Of a stretch of DNA of 64,000 nt, positions 38,645 to 50,200 are shown in pieces. Position numbers and translations under genes: made by a program. Numbering within the stretch: the stretch's first letter is position 1; each line of letters starts with the position of its first letter. The notes below the pieces were generated by a model that made no database searches, was not told where the DNA came from, and worked only from the letters and a program-made list of their open reading frames with translations. This DNA comes from Akkermansia muciniphila (GTDB lineage: Bacteria; Verrucomicrobiota; Verrucomicrobiia; Verrucomicrobiales; Akkermansiaceae): contig CAMAQB010000003.1 in NCBI GenBank assembly GCA_945860285.1, forward strand, positions 1 through 64,000, read 5' to 3'.

Positions 38645-39931
38645 TCAGATCTCACCGGCGATAAGATCATCCAGCGTCTGGCGTTTTCTCGCCACCACGG
38701 CTTCGCTGCCATCGACGAGGATTTCCGCAGGCAAGGGTCGGGTGTTGTAATTGCTGGCCATGACGAAACCATAAGCACCAGCGGAGAGCAGGGCGATTAC
38801 ATCGCCGGGCTTGAAGTCGGGCATCACCCGGTCCTGACAGAAAAAATCGCCGCTTTCACAAATCGGCCCGACGACGTCCGCTTTGACCGGGGTGCTGTTG
38901 TTTTCCTGAAGCGTGGCGATTTCGTGATGTCCTTCATACAAGGCGGGACGGATGAGATCGTTCATTCCCGCATCGACGATTTTGAAGGTCTTGGCGTTGC
39001 CCTTTTTTTCATAGAGGCAGCGGGTGAGCAGCACGCCTGCGTTGCCGACGATGTAGCGACCCGGCTCCATCAGGATTTTCAGGCCCAGGTCTTCGAGCAG
39101 GGGAACAACGGCGGCACCGTATTCGTCAATGCTCAATGGTTTGCTGTCGGGATCGTGATTGGCCCACCAACTCGCCTGGCCCGAGGCCAGGGAGTCGTGA
39201 TAGACGATGCCGATGCCGCCGCCGATGGACCAGAATTCGATCTGATGCCGCTCTTTCAGCAGTTGTGCCAGCGGCTTGACTTTTCTCACCGCTTCGACGA
39301 ACGGAGCGATCGAGGTCAATTGCGAGCCGATATGCATTTGCAACCCGCGCATGCGGACATGAGGCCATTCCCGCGCGGCTTGATCGTAGAGCGCCTCGAT
39401 GGCTTCGAAGTCGATGCCGAATTTATTCTCCGACTTGCCGGTGGAGATGTATTTGTGGGTCTTGGCATCGACGTTCGGATTGACCCGCACGGCGGCCGGT
39501 GCAAACACTCCCAACTCCGCAGCCACTTCGTTGAGATAGGCAAGTTCGGCGGCGGATTCGACGTTGAAACAATAGATGTTGTTTTGCAGGGCGTAGATGA
39601 TTTCATCGCGGGTTTTGCCCACTCCGGCGAAGGTGCAGTGAGCCGGGTTGCCGCCGGCTTTGATCACCCGGAAAAGTTCGCCGCCTGATACGATATCAAA
39701 CCATGCCCCTGCCTGGGCCAGCAGGCGCAGCACGGAAAGGTTGGAGTTGGCCTTGACCGCATAGGCGATCGCATGATCGAGACCGCCCAATGCCCGGTCG
39801 AGCCGATGGTAATGATCGAGAATGGTGTTGCCTGAATAGACGTAAAGCGGTGTGCCGTGGGCATCGGCGAGTCCCTGCAGGGCCACGTTTTCGCAGTGAA
39901 GTTGTCCGTTGATGTAAGTGAAAGCATGCAT
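38645..39931 (-). CDS. lysA: Diaminopimelate decarboxylase
   Basis: TPLYVYSGNTI, AYAVKANSNLSVL, GPICESGDFF, SAGAYGFVMASNYN. Confidence 0.95.
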   Translation of the reverse strand: MHAFTYINGQLHCENVALQGLADAHGTPLYVYSGNTILDHYHRLDRALGGLDHAIAYAVKANSNLSVLRLLAQAGAWFDIVSGGELFRVIKAGGNPAHCTFAGVGKTRDEIIYALQNNIYCFNVESAAELAYLNEVAAELGVFAPAAVRVNPNVDAKTHKYISTGKSENKFGIDFEAIEALYDQAAREWPHVRMRGLQMHIGSQLTSIAPFVEAVRKVKPLAQLLKERHQIEFWSIGGGIGIVYHDSLASGQASWWANHDPDSKPLSIDEYGAAVVPLLEDLGLKILMEPGRYIVGNAGVLLTRCLYEKKGNAKTFKIVDAGMNDLIRPALYEGHHEIATLQENNSTPVKADVVGPICESGDFFCQDRVMPDFKPGDVIALLSAGAYGFVMASNYNTRPLPAEILVDGSEAVVARKRQTLDDLIAGEI

Positions 39932-39988
39932 GCGGGCCGCACGCTAGACGCATATCCCTAACCAGCCAAGCAGGAAAATGCGGCAATC

Positions 39989-40426
39989 TCAGTCGATCAA
40001 CAGCCGCACGCTTTCTGTGCCGGGATAATCGGCCTGCGCGGTCAGTCGGATGCCGCCGCGGGAGGAGAAGTCGCCGCGCACGACTGCCTCGACGGGTTTG
40101 CAGGCGGCGATGAAGTCATCAAGGATCCGGTTGACAATTTCCTCGTTGAAAGCCCGGTGATTGCGGAAAGAGGTGAGATAAAATTTCAGTGATTTCGTTT
40201 CCACGCAGAGTTGGTCAGGCCGGTAGCGGATTTGGATGCGCGCGCTGTCCGGCTGGCCGGTCACCGGGCAGAGTGAGGAAAATTCAGGAAAATCGAGGTG
40301 CACCCAGTAATGGTTTTCGGGCGAGCGGTTGGGAAATGTTTCCAGGCGTGCATCGTCGGGCGACTGCGGCCACGAACTCTGCGAGTTTCCCAACAAGGTC
40401 AGCGATTCACTCATGCGCGAATTCAA
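39989..40426 (-). CDS. queF: NADPH-dependent 7-cyano-7-deazaguanine reductase
   Basis: FSSLCPVTGQPDSARIQIRYRP, ETKSLKFYLTSFRNH. Confidence 0.95.
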   Translation of the reverse strand: MNSRMSESLTLLGNSQSSWPQSPDDARLETFPNRSPENHYWVHLDFPEFSSLCPVTGQPDSARIQIRYRPDQLCVETKSLKFYLTSFRNHRAFNEEIVNRILDDFIAACKPVEAVVRGDFSSRGGIRLTAQADYPGTESVRLLID

Positions 40427-40592
40427 TCAGCAATTCCTTGCGGAGACAAGCACCGACTTGTCATAATGACGACTGGCAGGCGCGACAATCCAATTTTTCC
40501 TCTGTCGTCATGGAGGGGTGACCGGGGTGTGCCATCCGAGGCACAAGATTCATGAAAGAACCCGGCCTGTCGGCAAGTAGTGGGGAGCACAC

Positions 40593-41660
40593 ATGCCAAG
40601 TCAGGAAACTCAGGAAATTCCCGCAACGGGTAACATTGCCTTCTCCACCGTGCCCCTTGATGATCAGGCTGCGGCCGCACTGCTGGTCTCCAGTTATCAA
40701 AAAATTGTCGCGGAGATGGGCAAGTTCATCGTCGGTCAGAGCGATGTCATCGAGCAATTGATCATCGCCGTGCTCGCAGGCGGTCACTGCCTGTTAGAGG
40801 GAGTGCCGGGTCTGGCCAAGACCGCCATGATCCGCACCCTTTCGCAGACTCTGGCGCTGGCATTCCGCCGGATTCAATTCACGCCGGACTTGATGCCCAG
40901 CGACATTACCGGCACGGACATCATCCAGGAAGACCCGGAAACCGGCAGGCGCTCGTTTGTTTTCCAAGCCGGCCCGGTGTTCACACAAATGTTGCTGGCC
41001 GATGAAATCAACCGCACGCCGCCCAAAACCCAGGCCGCTCTTTTGGAGGCGATGCAGGAAAAAACCGTCACCGTGGGTGGCCACACCCTGGCACTTGAGC
41101 AGCCGTTTTTCGTGCTGGCGACGCAAAATCCAATCGAGCAGGAAGGCACCTATCCCTTGCCCGAGGCGCAACGCGACCGCTTCATTTTCCTGGTAAAGGT
41201 GGAATACCCGAGTCGCGAAGAAGAGCGGCAGATCCTGCTCCGCACCACCGGCACTTTTGAGACGCAGATCGAACCGGTGCTGAGTGGTGCCCAGATTCTG
41301 GCGCTGCAGAAAACCGTTCGCAAAGTCCCGGTGCCCGAGCATGTCACCGATTTCATTCTCGATTTGGTCCGCTTCACCCGACCTGATGAACCCGGCGCGC
41401 CGGACTTTGTCAAGGAACTCGTCGCCTGGGGTGCCGGTCCCCGCGCCTGCCAAAACCTTGTGCTCGCCGGCAAGGTGCGCGCCGTGTTGCGCGGACGTTT
41501 TCATGTCACCATCGACGATGTCGAAGCTCTCGCCCGTCCGATCATGCGCCACCGCATTGTTCCCACGTTCAATGCCGAGGCGGATGGCATTTCTGTCGAT
41601 GAAATCGTCAGCCGCATTCTCAAGGTGGTGCCGCGCGGCGAAGCCAAACGCTCGCTGTAA
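40593..41660 (+). CDS. MoxR-family AAA ATPase
   Basis: [65 protein letters not shown]. Confidence 0.96.
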   Translation: MPSQETQEIPATGNIAFSTVPLDDQAAAALLVSSYQKIVAEMGKFIVGQSDVIEQLIIAVLAGGHCLLEGVPGLAKTAMIRTLSQTLALAFRRIQFTPDLMPSDITGTDIIQEDPETGRRSFVFQAGPVFTQMLLADEINRTPPKTQAALLEAMQEKTVTVGGHTLALEQPFFVLATQNPIEQEGTYPLPEAQRDRFIFLVKVEYPSREEERQILLRTTGTFETQIEPVLSGAQILALQKTVRKVPVPEHVTDFILDLVRFTRPDEPGAPDFVKELVAWGAGPRACQNLVLAGKVRAVLRGRFHVTIDDVEALARPIMRHRIVPTFNAEADGISVDEIVSRILKVVPRGEAKRSL

Positions 41661-41705
41661 CCGATTGAACAATCGCAGCACGACCGGGCCGCCACACGGT
41701 GCCCG

Positions 41706-42644
41706 GTGACTTGTTCCCAACCGTCCCGCACACCATCCATGGCCCACGTCAGCGACTTTCTCAAGCCCAGCGATCTACATCGCATCTCCAACCTTCAGGT
41801 GTTGGCGCGCCAGGTCGTCGAAGGCTTCACCAGCGGTTTTCATCGTTCGCCCCACAAGGGCTACAGCGTCGAATTCAAACAACACCGGCAATACGTGCAG
41901 GGCGATGAAATCCGTCGGCTCGACTGGAGCGTGTTCGCCCGCAGCGACCGACATTACATTCGCGAATACGAAGAGGAAACCAACCTGCGTTCCACCATCA
42001 TCCTTGATCGCAGTGGTTCGATGAACTACGCCGGCAGCACCGCCGGAGGTGTCAGCAAATACGAATATGCCACCAAGCTCGCCGCTTGTCTTGCCTACAT
42101 GATGGTCCATCAGGCGGATGGTGTCGGTCTAACAACATTCGACACCAAAATCCGCAGCCACATCCCGCCGCGCTCGCGGGTGAGCCATCTGCGGGTGATT
42201 CTCAATGAGCTGGAAAAAGGCAGGCCCGGAGGCGAGACCGAATTGGGTGAAGTATTCCATGAGCTCGAGGCCAAATTGCAACGTCGCGGTCTGCTCATCA
42301 TCATTTCCGATTGTTTCGGCGAGGTTGCGAGTTTTCTCAAGGCACTGGCTCACTTCCGTCATGCCCGCCACGAAATTCTGGTCTTTCAAATCTGGGATCG
42401 CGACGAATTGGAGTTTCCCTTCAAAAGCTGGACCCAGTTTGACTGCATGGAGCAAGAGGGTGTCAAACATTTGCTGGACCCGGCGATGCTTCGACAGTCG
42501 TATATGGAAAACCTGGCCGCCTTCCGCGACAGCCTGGTTCGCGGCTGCCGCCGCAACAACATCGACCTGGTGCCATTCTGCACCGACGAGCCCTACGCCA
42601 ATGCGCTCGCCGCCTACATGACCCGGAGACTCGGACGTCGATGA
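41706..42644 (+). CDS. DUF58 domain protein (start probably MAHVSDFLKP)
   Basis: SGFHRSPHKGYSVEFKQHRQYVQGDEIRRLDWSVFARSDRHYIREYEEETNLRSTIILDRSGSM. Confidence 0.95.
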   Translation: MTCSQPSRTPSMAHVSDFLKPSDLHRISNLQVLARQVVEGFTSGFHRSPHKGYSVEFKQHRQYVQGDEIRRLDWSVFARSDRHYIREYEEETNLRSTIILDRSGSMNYAGSTAGGVSKYEYATKLAACLAYMMVHQADGVGLTTFDTKIRSHIPPRSRVSHLRVILNELEKGRPGGETELGEVFHELEAKLQRRGLLIIISDCFGEVASFLKALAHFRHARHEILVFQIWDRDELEFPFKSWTQFDCMEQEGVKHLLDPAMLRQSYMENLAAFRDSLVRGCRRNNIDLVPFCTDEPYANALAAYMTRRLGRR

Positions 42645-44803
42645 ATTTCCTCAACACCGCCATTTTAGTTGGGCTGGCAGCGGGAGCGATTCCGCTCATC
42701 ATTCATCTGTTTCACAAAAGCCGTTTCAAGGTGGTCAAATGGGGCGCGACACATCTGCTGTCCACCGTGGTGCGCACCAATCAGAAACGGATCAAGATCG
42801 AACAATGGATCCTGCTGGCGATCCGCTGTGCGATTCCCATACTTCTCGCCCTGATGATGGCGCGACCGATGTGGCATGCCGGGTCCGGTTTGTTAGGCGA
42901 GAGGCCCACCGCGACGGTCGTGTTGCTCGACAACAGCTACTCGATGGAGGCGGGTCGCGCCGGGACATCCCATTTCAGCCTCGCCCGCGATGAAACGATG
43001 CGTCTGGTGGGCGGGCTCAAACCGGGATCGGAATCCTACGTTTACCTGATGGGGGAGGAGACCGGGGTGTTGGACGAGCCGACCCGCGACCTCACTCGAT
43101 TGACCCGGGTGCTGGCCAAGGCGGGATCGGGTTACGGTATGGCACACGTGCCTGCGGCGATCGAGCAGGTGACAGGCACCTTGGATCAAATGACCGAGGG
43201 CGTCCGGCAGGTCATCGTGCTCACGGACTTCCAGCGGGTGAGTTTTCCGATTACCGAAGACAAGGCGCTGGGACAGGCACTGGAGCGTTTGAAAAATCTT
43301 CCGGTTCGGCCGACCATTACCCTCTGGAATGTGGGAGGTGATGCCAGGGAAAATGTCGCCGTTGAATCGCTGGATTTTTCCAAACTGATGGTTGGCGTCG
43401 GCCAGAAAGTTCAAATCCGCGCGAATCTGCGCAACTACGGTGACAACCCGCGGCCTGATTTGCGCGTGGTGATGAAGATCGATGGCCTGGAGCAAAGCAC
43501 CACCCAGGTTGCGTTGGGAGCAAAGGCGCAGAGCCAGGTATTGTTCAGTCATGTGTTTGACAGGGCCGGTTCTCATGTCGTCGAGATCGCCACCGAGGCC
43601 GATGCGGTCAGTGGCGACAACAGCATGCTGGCGAGCATCCCGGTGCGCGACCGGCTTGGCGTGTTGCTTGTCGACGGCGCGCCGGGTGCCGCGCCGGACG
43701 ACTTGAAAAGCGAGACCGGCTTTGCCCAAATTGCGTTGGCACCTTTTGCCGCGGGCAAGGTCGAACAAGCCGACCTGATCGAAACAAAGGTGGTGGATGC
43801 GGCGAATCTAACAACAAATCACCTCGCCGACGCGGCGGTCGTGGTGCTGGCAAATGTCGCCACGTTGAGCGAGGCAACACTTGCGGCGCTGGAACAATTT
43901 GTCGATCGTGGTGGTGGCCTGCTGGTGTTCACCGGCGACCGCTGTGATCCCGCGTGGTGGAACGGGGCCTTTGCCAAACTCGCGCCGCTGCCGCTTGGCG
44001 CGCGCGCTGGCGAGCCGGGTGACACCGCGCCGACAATGGGCGTTCTCGGCCAGCGTTTCGAACATCCGGCGCTGGAGATGTTCAACGACCCGCGCAACGG
44101 TAGTTTGTCCGATTTCGCTTTGAAAGCCTGGTTTCGATTCAAATCGCCGGAGGTCACGGGCAAGCCGGATGATCCGGTGGTGATGGCCCGACTGGGCAAC
44201 GGCGATCCCTTTCTGGTGGAAAAACCATTCGGCAAGGGCAGGGTGATCGCCTGCGCCACCGCACTCGATTCCGACTGGAGCAATCTGCCCGCACGACCGT
44301 CCTATCTGCCCGTGGTTCAGCGGCTTTGCACCGCTTTGGCATCAACCGTCAATCCACCTCGCAACCTGCGAGTGGGTGAGCCCCTTACCTTCTTTGTGCC
44401 GCTTGCAAATGTCGGCAAACCCGCGCTGCTCACCCTGCCGGATGCCAGCACGGTTGATGTCACTGTGGCCGGTCGTGGCGATCACGGTGTGATTGAATAC
44501 CCGCAGACCCGGCGTCCCGGTCTCTATACGCTTTTGCCGTCGGATGGCATTCCCATTCATTGCGTGGTCAACGTCGATCGCGCCGAATCGGATCCCGAAC
44601 GCCTGACTGATTCAGAAATCCAGAACCTGGCAAAGTCCCACGGACTGCAACTGGTGCGCAGCGCTGAAGAATTCAAAGCACTCGACAAAGTGCAACGCTA
44701 TGGTCGAGAGTTGTGGCAGTGGGCGCTGATCGGCTTGCTCGTGCTGCTTTTCGTCGAACTCCTTCTCCAACAGAAATTCGCCCGCGGCGGCGCCAGAACA
44801 TGA
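42641..44803 (+). CDS. BatA-like membrane protein with VWA-type domain
   Basis: N-term MNFLNTAILVGLAAGAIPLIIHLFHKSRFKVVKWGATHLL; VVLLDNSYSMEAG (DxSxS); C-terminal TM; ATGA overlap with DUF58. Confidence 0.88.
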   Translation: MNFLNTAILVGLAAGAIPLIIHLFHKSRFKVVKWGATHLLSTVVRTNQKRIKIEQWILLAIRCAIPILLALMMARPMWHAGSGLLGERPTATVVLLDNSYSMEAGRAGTSHFSLARDETMRLVGGLKPGSESYVYLMGEETGVLDEPTRDLTRLTRVLAKAGSGYGMAHVPAAIEQVTGTLDQMTEGVRQVIVLTDFQRVSFPITEDKALGQALERLKNLPVRPTITLWNVGGDARENVAVESLDFSKLMVGVGQKVQIRANLRNYGDNPRPDLRVVMKIDGLEQSTTQVALGAKAQSQVLFSHVFDRAGSHVVEIATEADAVSGDNSMLASIPVRDRLGVLLVDGAPGAAPDDLKSETGFAQIALAPFAAGKVEQADLIETKVVDAANLTTNHLADAAVVVLANVATLSEATLAALEQFVDRGGGLLVFTGDRCDPAWWNGAFAKLAPLPLGARAGEPGDTAPTMGVLGQRFEHPALEMFNDPRNGSLSDFALKAWFRFKSPEVTGKPDDPVVMARLGNGDPFLVEKPFGKGRVIACATALDSDWSNLPARPSYLPVVQRLCTALASTVNPPRNLRVGEPLTFFVPLANVGKPALLTLPDASTVDVTVAGRGDHGVIEYPQTRRPGLYTLLPSDGIPIHCVVNVDRAESDPERLTDSEIQNLAKSHGLQLVRSAEEFKALDKVQRYGRELWQWALIGLLVLLFVELLLQQKFARGGART

Positions 44804-47238
44804 AGCACGAAACCGTCACCCACTCCCTGCGTTGGGCCGGCTCCTGGCCCTGGTATGTCGGCCTTACAGCCGCTCTGGCATTGGCGCTTGCCGCGTGGCT
44901 GCTCTATCGGCGCGAGATCGGCGGAATGCGCCCCCTGTTCCGCTTTTTGCTGCCGCTGCTGCGCGCTGCGGCTGTGTTTCTCATTGTCATCCTGCTCGGC
45001 GGTCCCATTGTTCATCACCGCACTGTCATCGGTCAACTCGCGCGACTTATCATTCTGGTTGATGGCTCAGCCAGCATGCAACTCGCCGACCCCGGCATGG
45101 ATGCGAACCGCAAGCTCCATATTCTCGATCGACTCGGCATGCTGGAACCTGGCACCGTGAATCTCGCACAACCGCTGGCAGCCACCACCCTGGCCAGCGA
45201 CCCCAACCCCGCGGTGAAAAACGCGCTGGCGAAATTCGACACGCTGCCGCGCTGGCAACGTGTGCAGGCGTTGTTGTCGGGCGGCAAACCCGGATCGGGC
45301 GTTTTGGACAAGCTGGCGGGCACCTTCGATGTGCAGGTGGCAACGCTCGATTATGGCAATGTGAATTTGTTGTGGCGGTCCGGCGCACAAGACAAACCCG
45401 TGCTGCGCGAATTGCCACAACCTCAGGGCAGCATCACCGACCTGACGAGCGGACTGGCGTATGCCGCCAATATTCCGCAACAAGCGGGTCCCGGTGCCCT
45501 GTTGTTGATATCCGATGGCCAACACAATGCCGGTGAATCGCCCCTGGATACGGCGAAAATTCTATCGGGCAAAAAACTGCCGGTGTTTGCGATTGGCACG
45601 GGCAGCGACCGCGCGCCGCGCGACCTGGCGATCCTGCGCTGCGATGTGCCCGACAGCGTTTTTCACGAGGACGTTTTGCGCGGCGAGGTGCTGTTGAAAG
45701 AAGAGGTCGCCGCCGGTCTGCCGGTCACCCTCAGCATCGCGGATGGAGACAAGGTCATATGGGACAAGCAACTCATCACCGAGGCCAACACCCATCGGGT
45801 CGTGCCGTTCGAAATTCCCATCAAAGAACTCGCCGCCGCGCGGCTCAAGGCCCTGCCAGAGGGGGCGGAAACATCCTCCGTCGCGCTCGATCTCAAGGTG
45901 AACGTTACTCCCATCGATGGCGAACGGGAGCTTTCCAATAACCAAAGCCGGATCCGCTTTCGCGCCGTGACCCAGAAGCGCAAGATACTTCTGTTGGATG
46001 GTCGCCCGCGCTGGGAAACCCGTTATTTGAAAAATCTCTTCCAACGCGATGAAAAGTGGGAAGTCAATGCGGTGATCGCCGGCATGAAGACCGACACGGG
46101 ATTCGATCGCGGTAGCAAGGAGGGCAGTTTCCCTGTCGACAAGGCGACACTTGATACCTACGAACTGGTCATTTTCGGGGATGTTCCAAAAGCCCTTTTC
46201 AAAGCAGAGGAGTTGAAGTGGCTGGCGGATTTTGTCGGCAAACGCGGCGGAGGAATGATCATGATCGATGGTGCCCGTGGCCACTTGCGCGAGTATGCGG
46301 ATACTCTGCTGGGCCCGCTGCTGCCGGTCGACCTTGGCAACGTCAAACCAGCGGCCGCCGTGAGTTCTCTGATTCTCTCTGGCCGGGCCCCGGAGCTGGC
46401 ATCCTTCGCCTTGAGTGCGGAAAGAGCTGCCAATGCCGGAGTGTGGGCGAATCTGCCGGTGCCGCGTTCGATCGCAAGTGGCACGCCATTGGCGGGCTCC
46501 GAAGTGCTCATCGAAGGCGAATCAACCGCCGGTCGATTGCCGCTGGCGGTGCTGCGGCCTTTCGGTGCGGGCCAGGTGTATTACCATGCGTTCGATGACT
46601 CATGGCGCTGGCGTCTCGAAGTGGCCGACAGCCATCATGTCAGGTACTGGAATCAGGTTGCGGCTTTTGTGTTGGAGGAACCTTTTGCCGCGCGCGACAA
46701 AAACCTTTCGCTCGATGCAGGAAAGTTGACTTACGAGCCCGGCGAACAGGCCGCGATCCGCGTTCGGCTGCGCAGCGGGGAGGGCAAAACCGTGACCGAT
46801 GCCACAGTCGCGGCCGTAATCTGGCGCGATGGCAAACGGGTGGCTGAAGTCGGTCTCACTCCCGATGCGGGTGGGGTGTTCCGGGGCAAAACCGCAGCGC
46901 TCGATGCCGGAGATTACGAAGTCACCATCGAAACCGCCGCCATTCCCGAGGGCAAAATCAAGGTGCGCACGGAGTTCAAAGTCGAAGCCCGGCAAAATGC
47001 GGAGCGCACGCTGCTCAGCGTCAATGAGGACCTGCTGCGTCAAATCGCGCTCACCAGCGGCGGGCGATATTTTCGTGAGGAGGATGCCGATCAACTCGAT
47101 CCATTGTTGGAGCCCTTGACCGCAGGTACAATCCGGGAAAGCGAGACACCGCTGTTGGAAAGCCGCTGGTGGTTTGGCCTTGTCGTGATACTGTTGACCA
47201 TGGAATGGCTGCTCCGCAAGCGTGTCGGCATGCTTTGA
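44802..47238 (+). CDS. Membrane VWA/GATase1-like protein
   Basis: MKHETVTHSLRWAGSW.., two N-terminal TMs, LIILVDGSASMQL, LLLISDGQHNAGES, C-terminal TM; ATGA overlap with the previous gene; listed ORF begins further upstream at 44713. Confidence 0.85.
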
Positions 47239-47272
47239 ATCCCATCATCCCCTTGTCTAACATTTCCACATC

Positions 47273-50200
47273 ATGAACTCCCATCCCGATCCCGCCATTC
47301 TGCAACTCTTGCAGACGTTCGCGCGACGCCGTCGACGACTGCTCATGTTGCGCGGCGGACTGATCACGCTCGCCGTGTTGGTTGTGGCGATGATCCTGGT
47401 CGCCGCGCTGGACTACTGGCTTCCGCTGATGCGCGAATCGATGCGCTGGGTATTCAGTCTGACAGCCTATGCATTGGTGTTGGTGGTCGCATGGCGGCAG
47501 TGGATTCGCCCGATGATGGACGCGCCGGACGAGCGGCGACTGGCGCGCATTGTTGAACACGCCGCGCCCGACCTGCACGAGGATTTGCTTTCAGCAGTCG
47601 AACTAGGTCAATCCACAGGGGGGCATTTCGACTCCGCGCAATTTCGCGCGCTGCTGCAGTCCGATGTCGCTGCGCGGGTGCAGGGAGTGGAGGTCAAGTC
47701 GCTGTTGCCTGTCGGTTTGCTAAATCGCTATTTCCGCGTCACGTCGATCATCGGAGTGCTGGTTTTGGCGCTGATGATATTCAGCGGTCTGCGCTTCGGC
47801 AACTTGTTGCTGCGCGCGCTCATGCCCGGTGCCAATCTGGATCGGGTGTCGGCCACCCAGATTGTCATCATTGAGCCCAACCCTCCGAGCCAGACCGTGC
47901 CGCAAGGCGACGCGTTGCGATTGGAGATCGAATTGCAGGGTCGACCAGCGACCAGCGCACGACTGGAAACGGAAGGCGCGAGCCAGGGGCGGGTAGTGAC
48001 GGAAATGAGGGCTCTGGGGAACAACCGTTTTGCCACCGCCATCCAGGTTGGACGAGAGAACCTGCGCTACCGGGTTCAGGCCGGTGACGGACTCACCCGC
48101 CGCTATGATCTCAAAGCCGTGGCCCGTCCGTACGAGCTTGCATTCGAAAAAACCTATCAATTTCCCGACTACTCCCAAATGACACCTACAACAGTGCAGG
48201 AACCGGGTGGCGGGCTCAGCGCGCTGGAAGGAACGATGGTCGATTTGAAAATTTCCACCAGCCAGAAAGTGAAGAGTGGCGAGTTGCGCATGGAACAAGG
48301 AGTCGAGCTGTCCGTTGTTCCTTTGACACCGTTGCCCGACGGTCGACTGGCCGCGCGAGTCCCCATGTCCGCAAGTGGAAGTTATCGTGTTCATCTGGTG
48401 GCCGCCGACACAGGATTCGACAACAAATTCAGTCCTGAATACGAATTGCGTGCCGAGCCGGATCTGGCACCCGTGCTGAAACTCACGGAACCCGATCAAG
48501 ATTTGGTGGCCGCCGCCGATCAAAGTGTCAAGCTCGTCGCCACGGTCAGCGACGACATCGGTTTGGCGCGCATCATCCAGCACGTGAAGGTCAACGAGGG
48601 CGAGTGGAAACAATCCCCGCTCAAGGAAAATGCCGGACGGCACTGTGATGTCGAGTTCGATTGGGATCTCGCTTCCGCAGGTGTCAAACCCGGCGATGTG
48701 GTCAGCAGCAAACTGGTTGCCACCGACCTGAAGGGCAATTCGGCGGAGTCGCGCACCCTGCAAGTCCTCGTCGTCGCGAATCGGGAAACCAATCGCGTCG
48801 CTGGACTGGCGAGCCGCAGCGCGCTCTATCAATCATTGCAGGCTCTGGCCGCTGCCGCTGTTGCATTTGATGCCGCCGCCCTGCTGGCGCGCAATCAATT
48901 TGATCAAAGCGAAGACAGCGGGCCGAATCGCAAACCGGTGCTGGCGGGTGTCGTGACGACCCGTGCCGATTGCGAAACCAAGCTATCCCAGGCGTGGCAG
49001 GCCCTGAATGTCGTGCTGCGCGATGGAGCGGCGGGTTACGAAAGTTCCGACCTTGTTTTGATGGGACGGTTGCTCGGCAACATCCACAATGGCGAGTTGC
49101 GGAAAGCCGACCGGGTGCTTGAACTCCTTGATGCCAATCCAGCCATGCCCGCTGCACGTGAACTCATGCGCGCGGTTCACGAGAGCGGTGGCCGAATGAA
49201 GTCGCTGGCAACTCTGGCTCGGGATGTTGATCAATTCAATCTCAGCGCCGGACAGGTCGATGTGGTGGGCGAACTCACTCTCGTTCTCGGGAGCCAGGTT
49301 GCGCGTATCCGCACGCTGGCACAGCAAAGCAAAACCCCGGACGATTGGCAGCAGGTGGCGACGCGGATGCGCGCCTTGTTGAGTGTCAGCAAGAGCGTCG
49401 ACGCCGTGTTGGAAACGATGAAAAATGGAGGGGGCCCACTGGCTGCGGATGCCGATGGGTTGCTTAACGGAGGGCTTTTTCTGGACATCCAGGACTGGCT
49501 TCAACGCGACATCCCCCCGGAACAACTCAGTGCCCAGATGATGGATCAGGTGGAAAATTTCAACCGTCGTGTCAGCAAAATCCAGGACCAAATCGGCCGC
49601 ATGCGCGAGAATTTTTCCCATCTGGCCGCAAAGGCGGTCACCGACCAGGGGAAGGTGCTCGCGACAAGCCCTGAAACACCTGCTGCGTTGGTGGCGAGCA
49701 TGCACCAGCGGCTCATGGAGGAAGTGGCCCCGACATCGAATTGCGTGCAACTCCTGCGTCAGGAGCAGGCGGTGCTTGCCAAGTTGTTAGATCTCCTGCC
49801 CCAGGATCGGACCGCTCTTGATGAGTTGGCTTGGCAGACCATGGCCGCGACGCTCAAAGTCCATGCCGACCTTGAGGAAACCCGCAATCTTGCTGACAAC
49901 GCATTTGTCAGCGACCTGCGCCGCGCCACTCTGGCGGTGCAGGCGCTGCAGACTCTGGCTCCGGGCGACGGAGCGGATGTGTCATCGGCCCGTCTTGATG
50001 CGATAGAGCAAAGTTTGCGGATGCTGGAAACCGGCCACAACCTGCAGGAACTGGTGAACGGCTGTGCCGCGCTGGTGGCGATGGAGCGTTGGGAATTCCG
50101 CATGCCTCAAGGTCGCACGGTGGAACGCCGCGACTGGGCATGGCTCGCCACGCGCGTGCGCATGGCTCCCGGCGAGTTCATGAAGTGGGAGTGGAAGGAT

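Noticed and set aside
38480-39688. 402-aa plus-strand ORF
   Set aside because: Antisense to lysA; long antisense ORFs are expected at this GC content.
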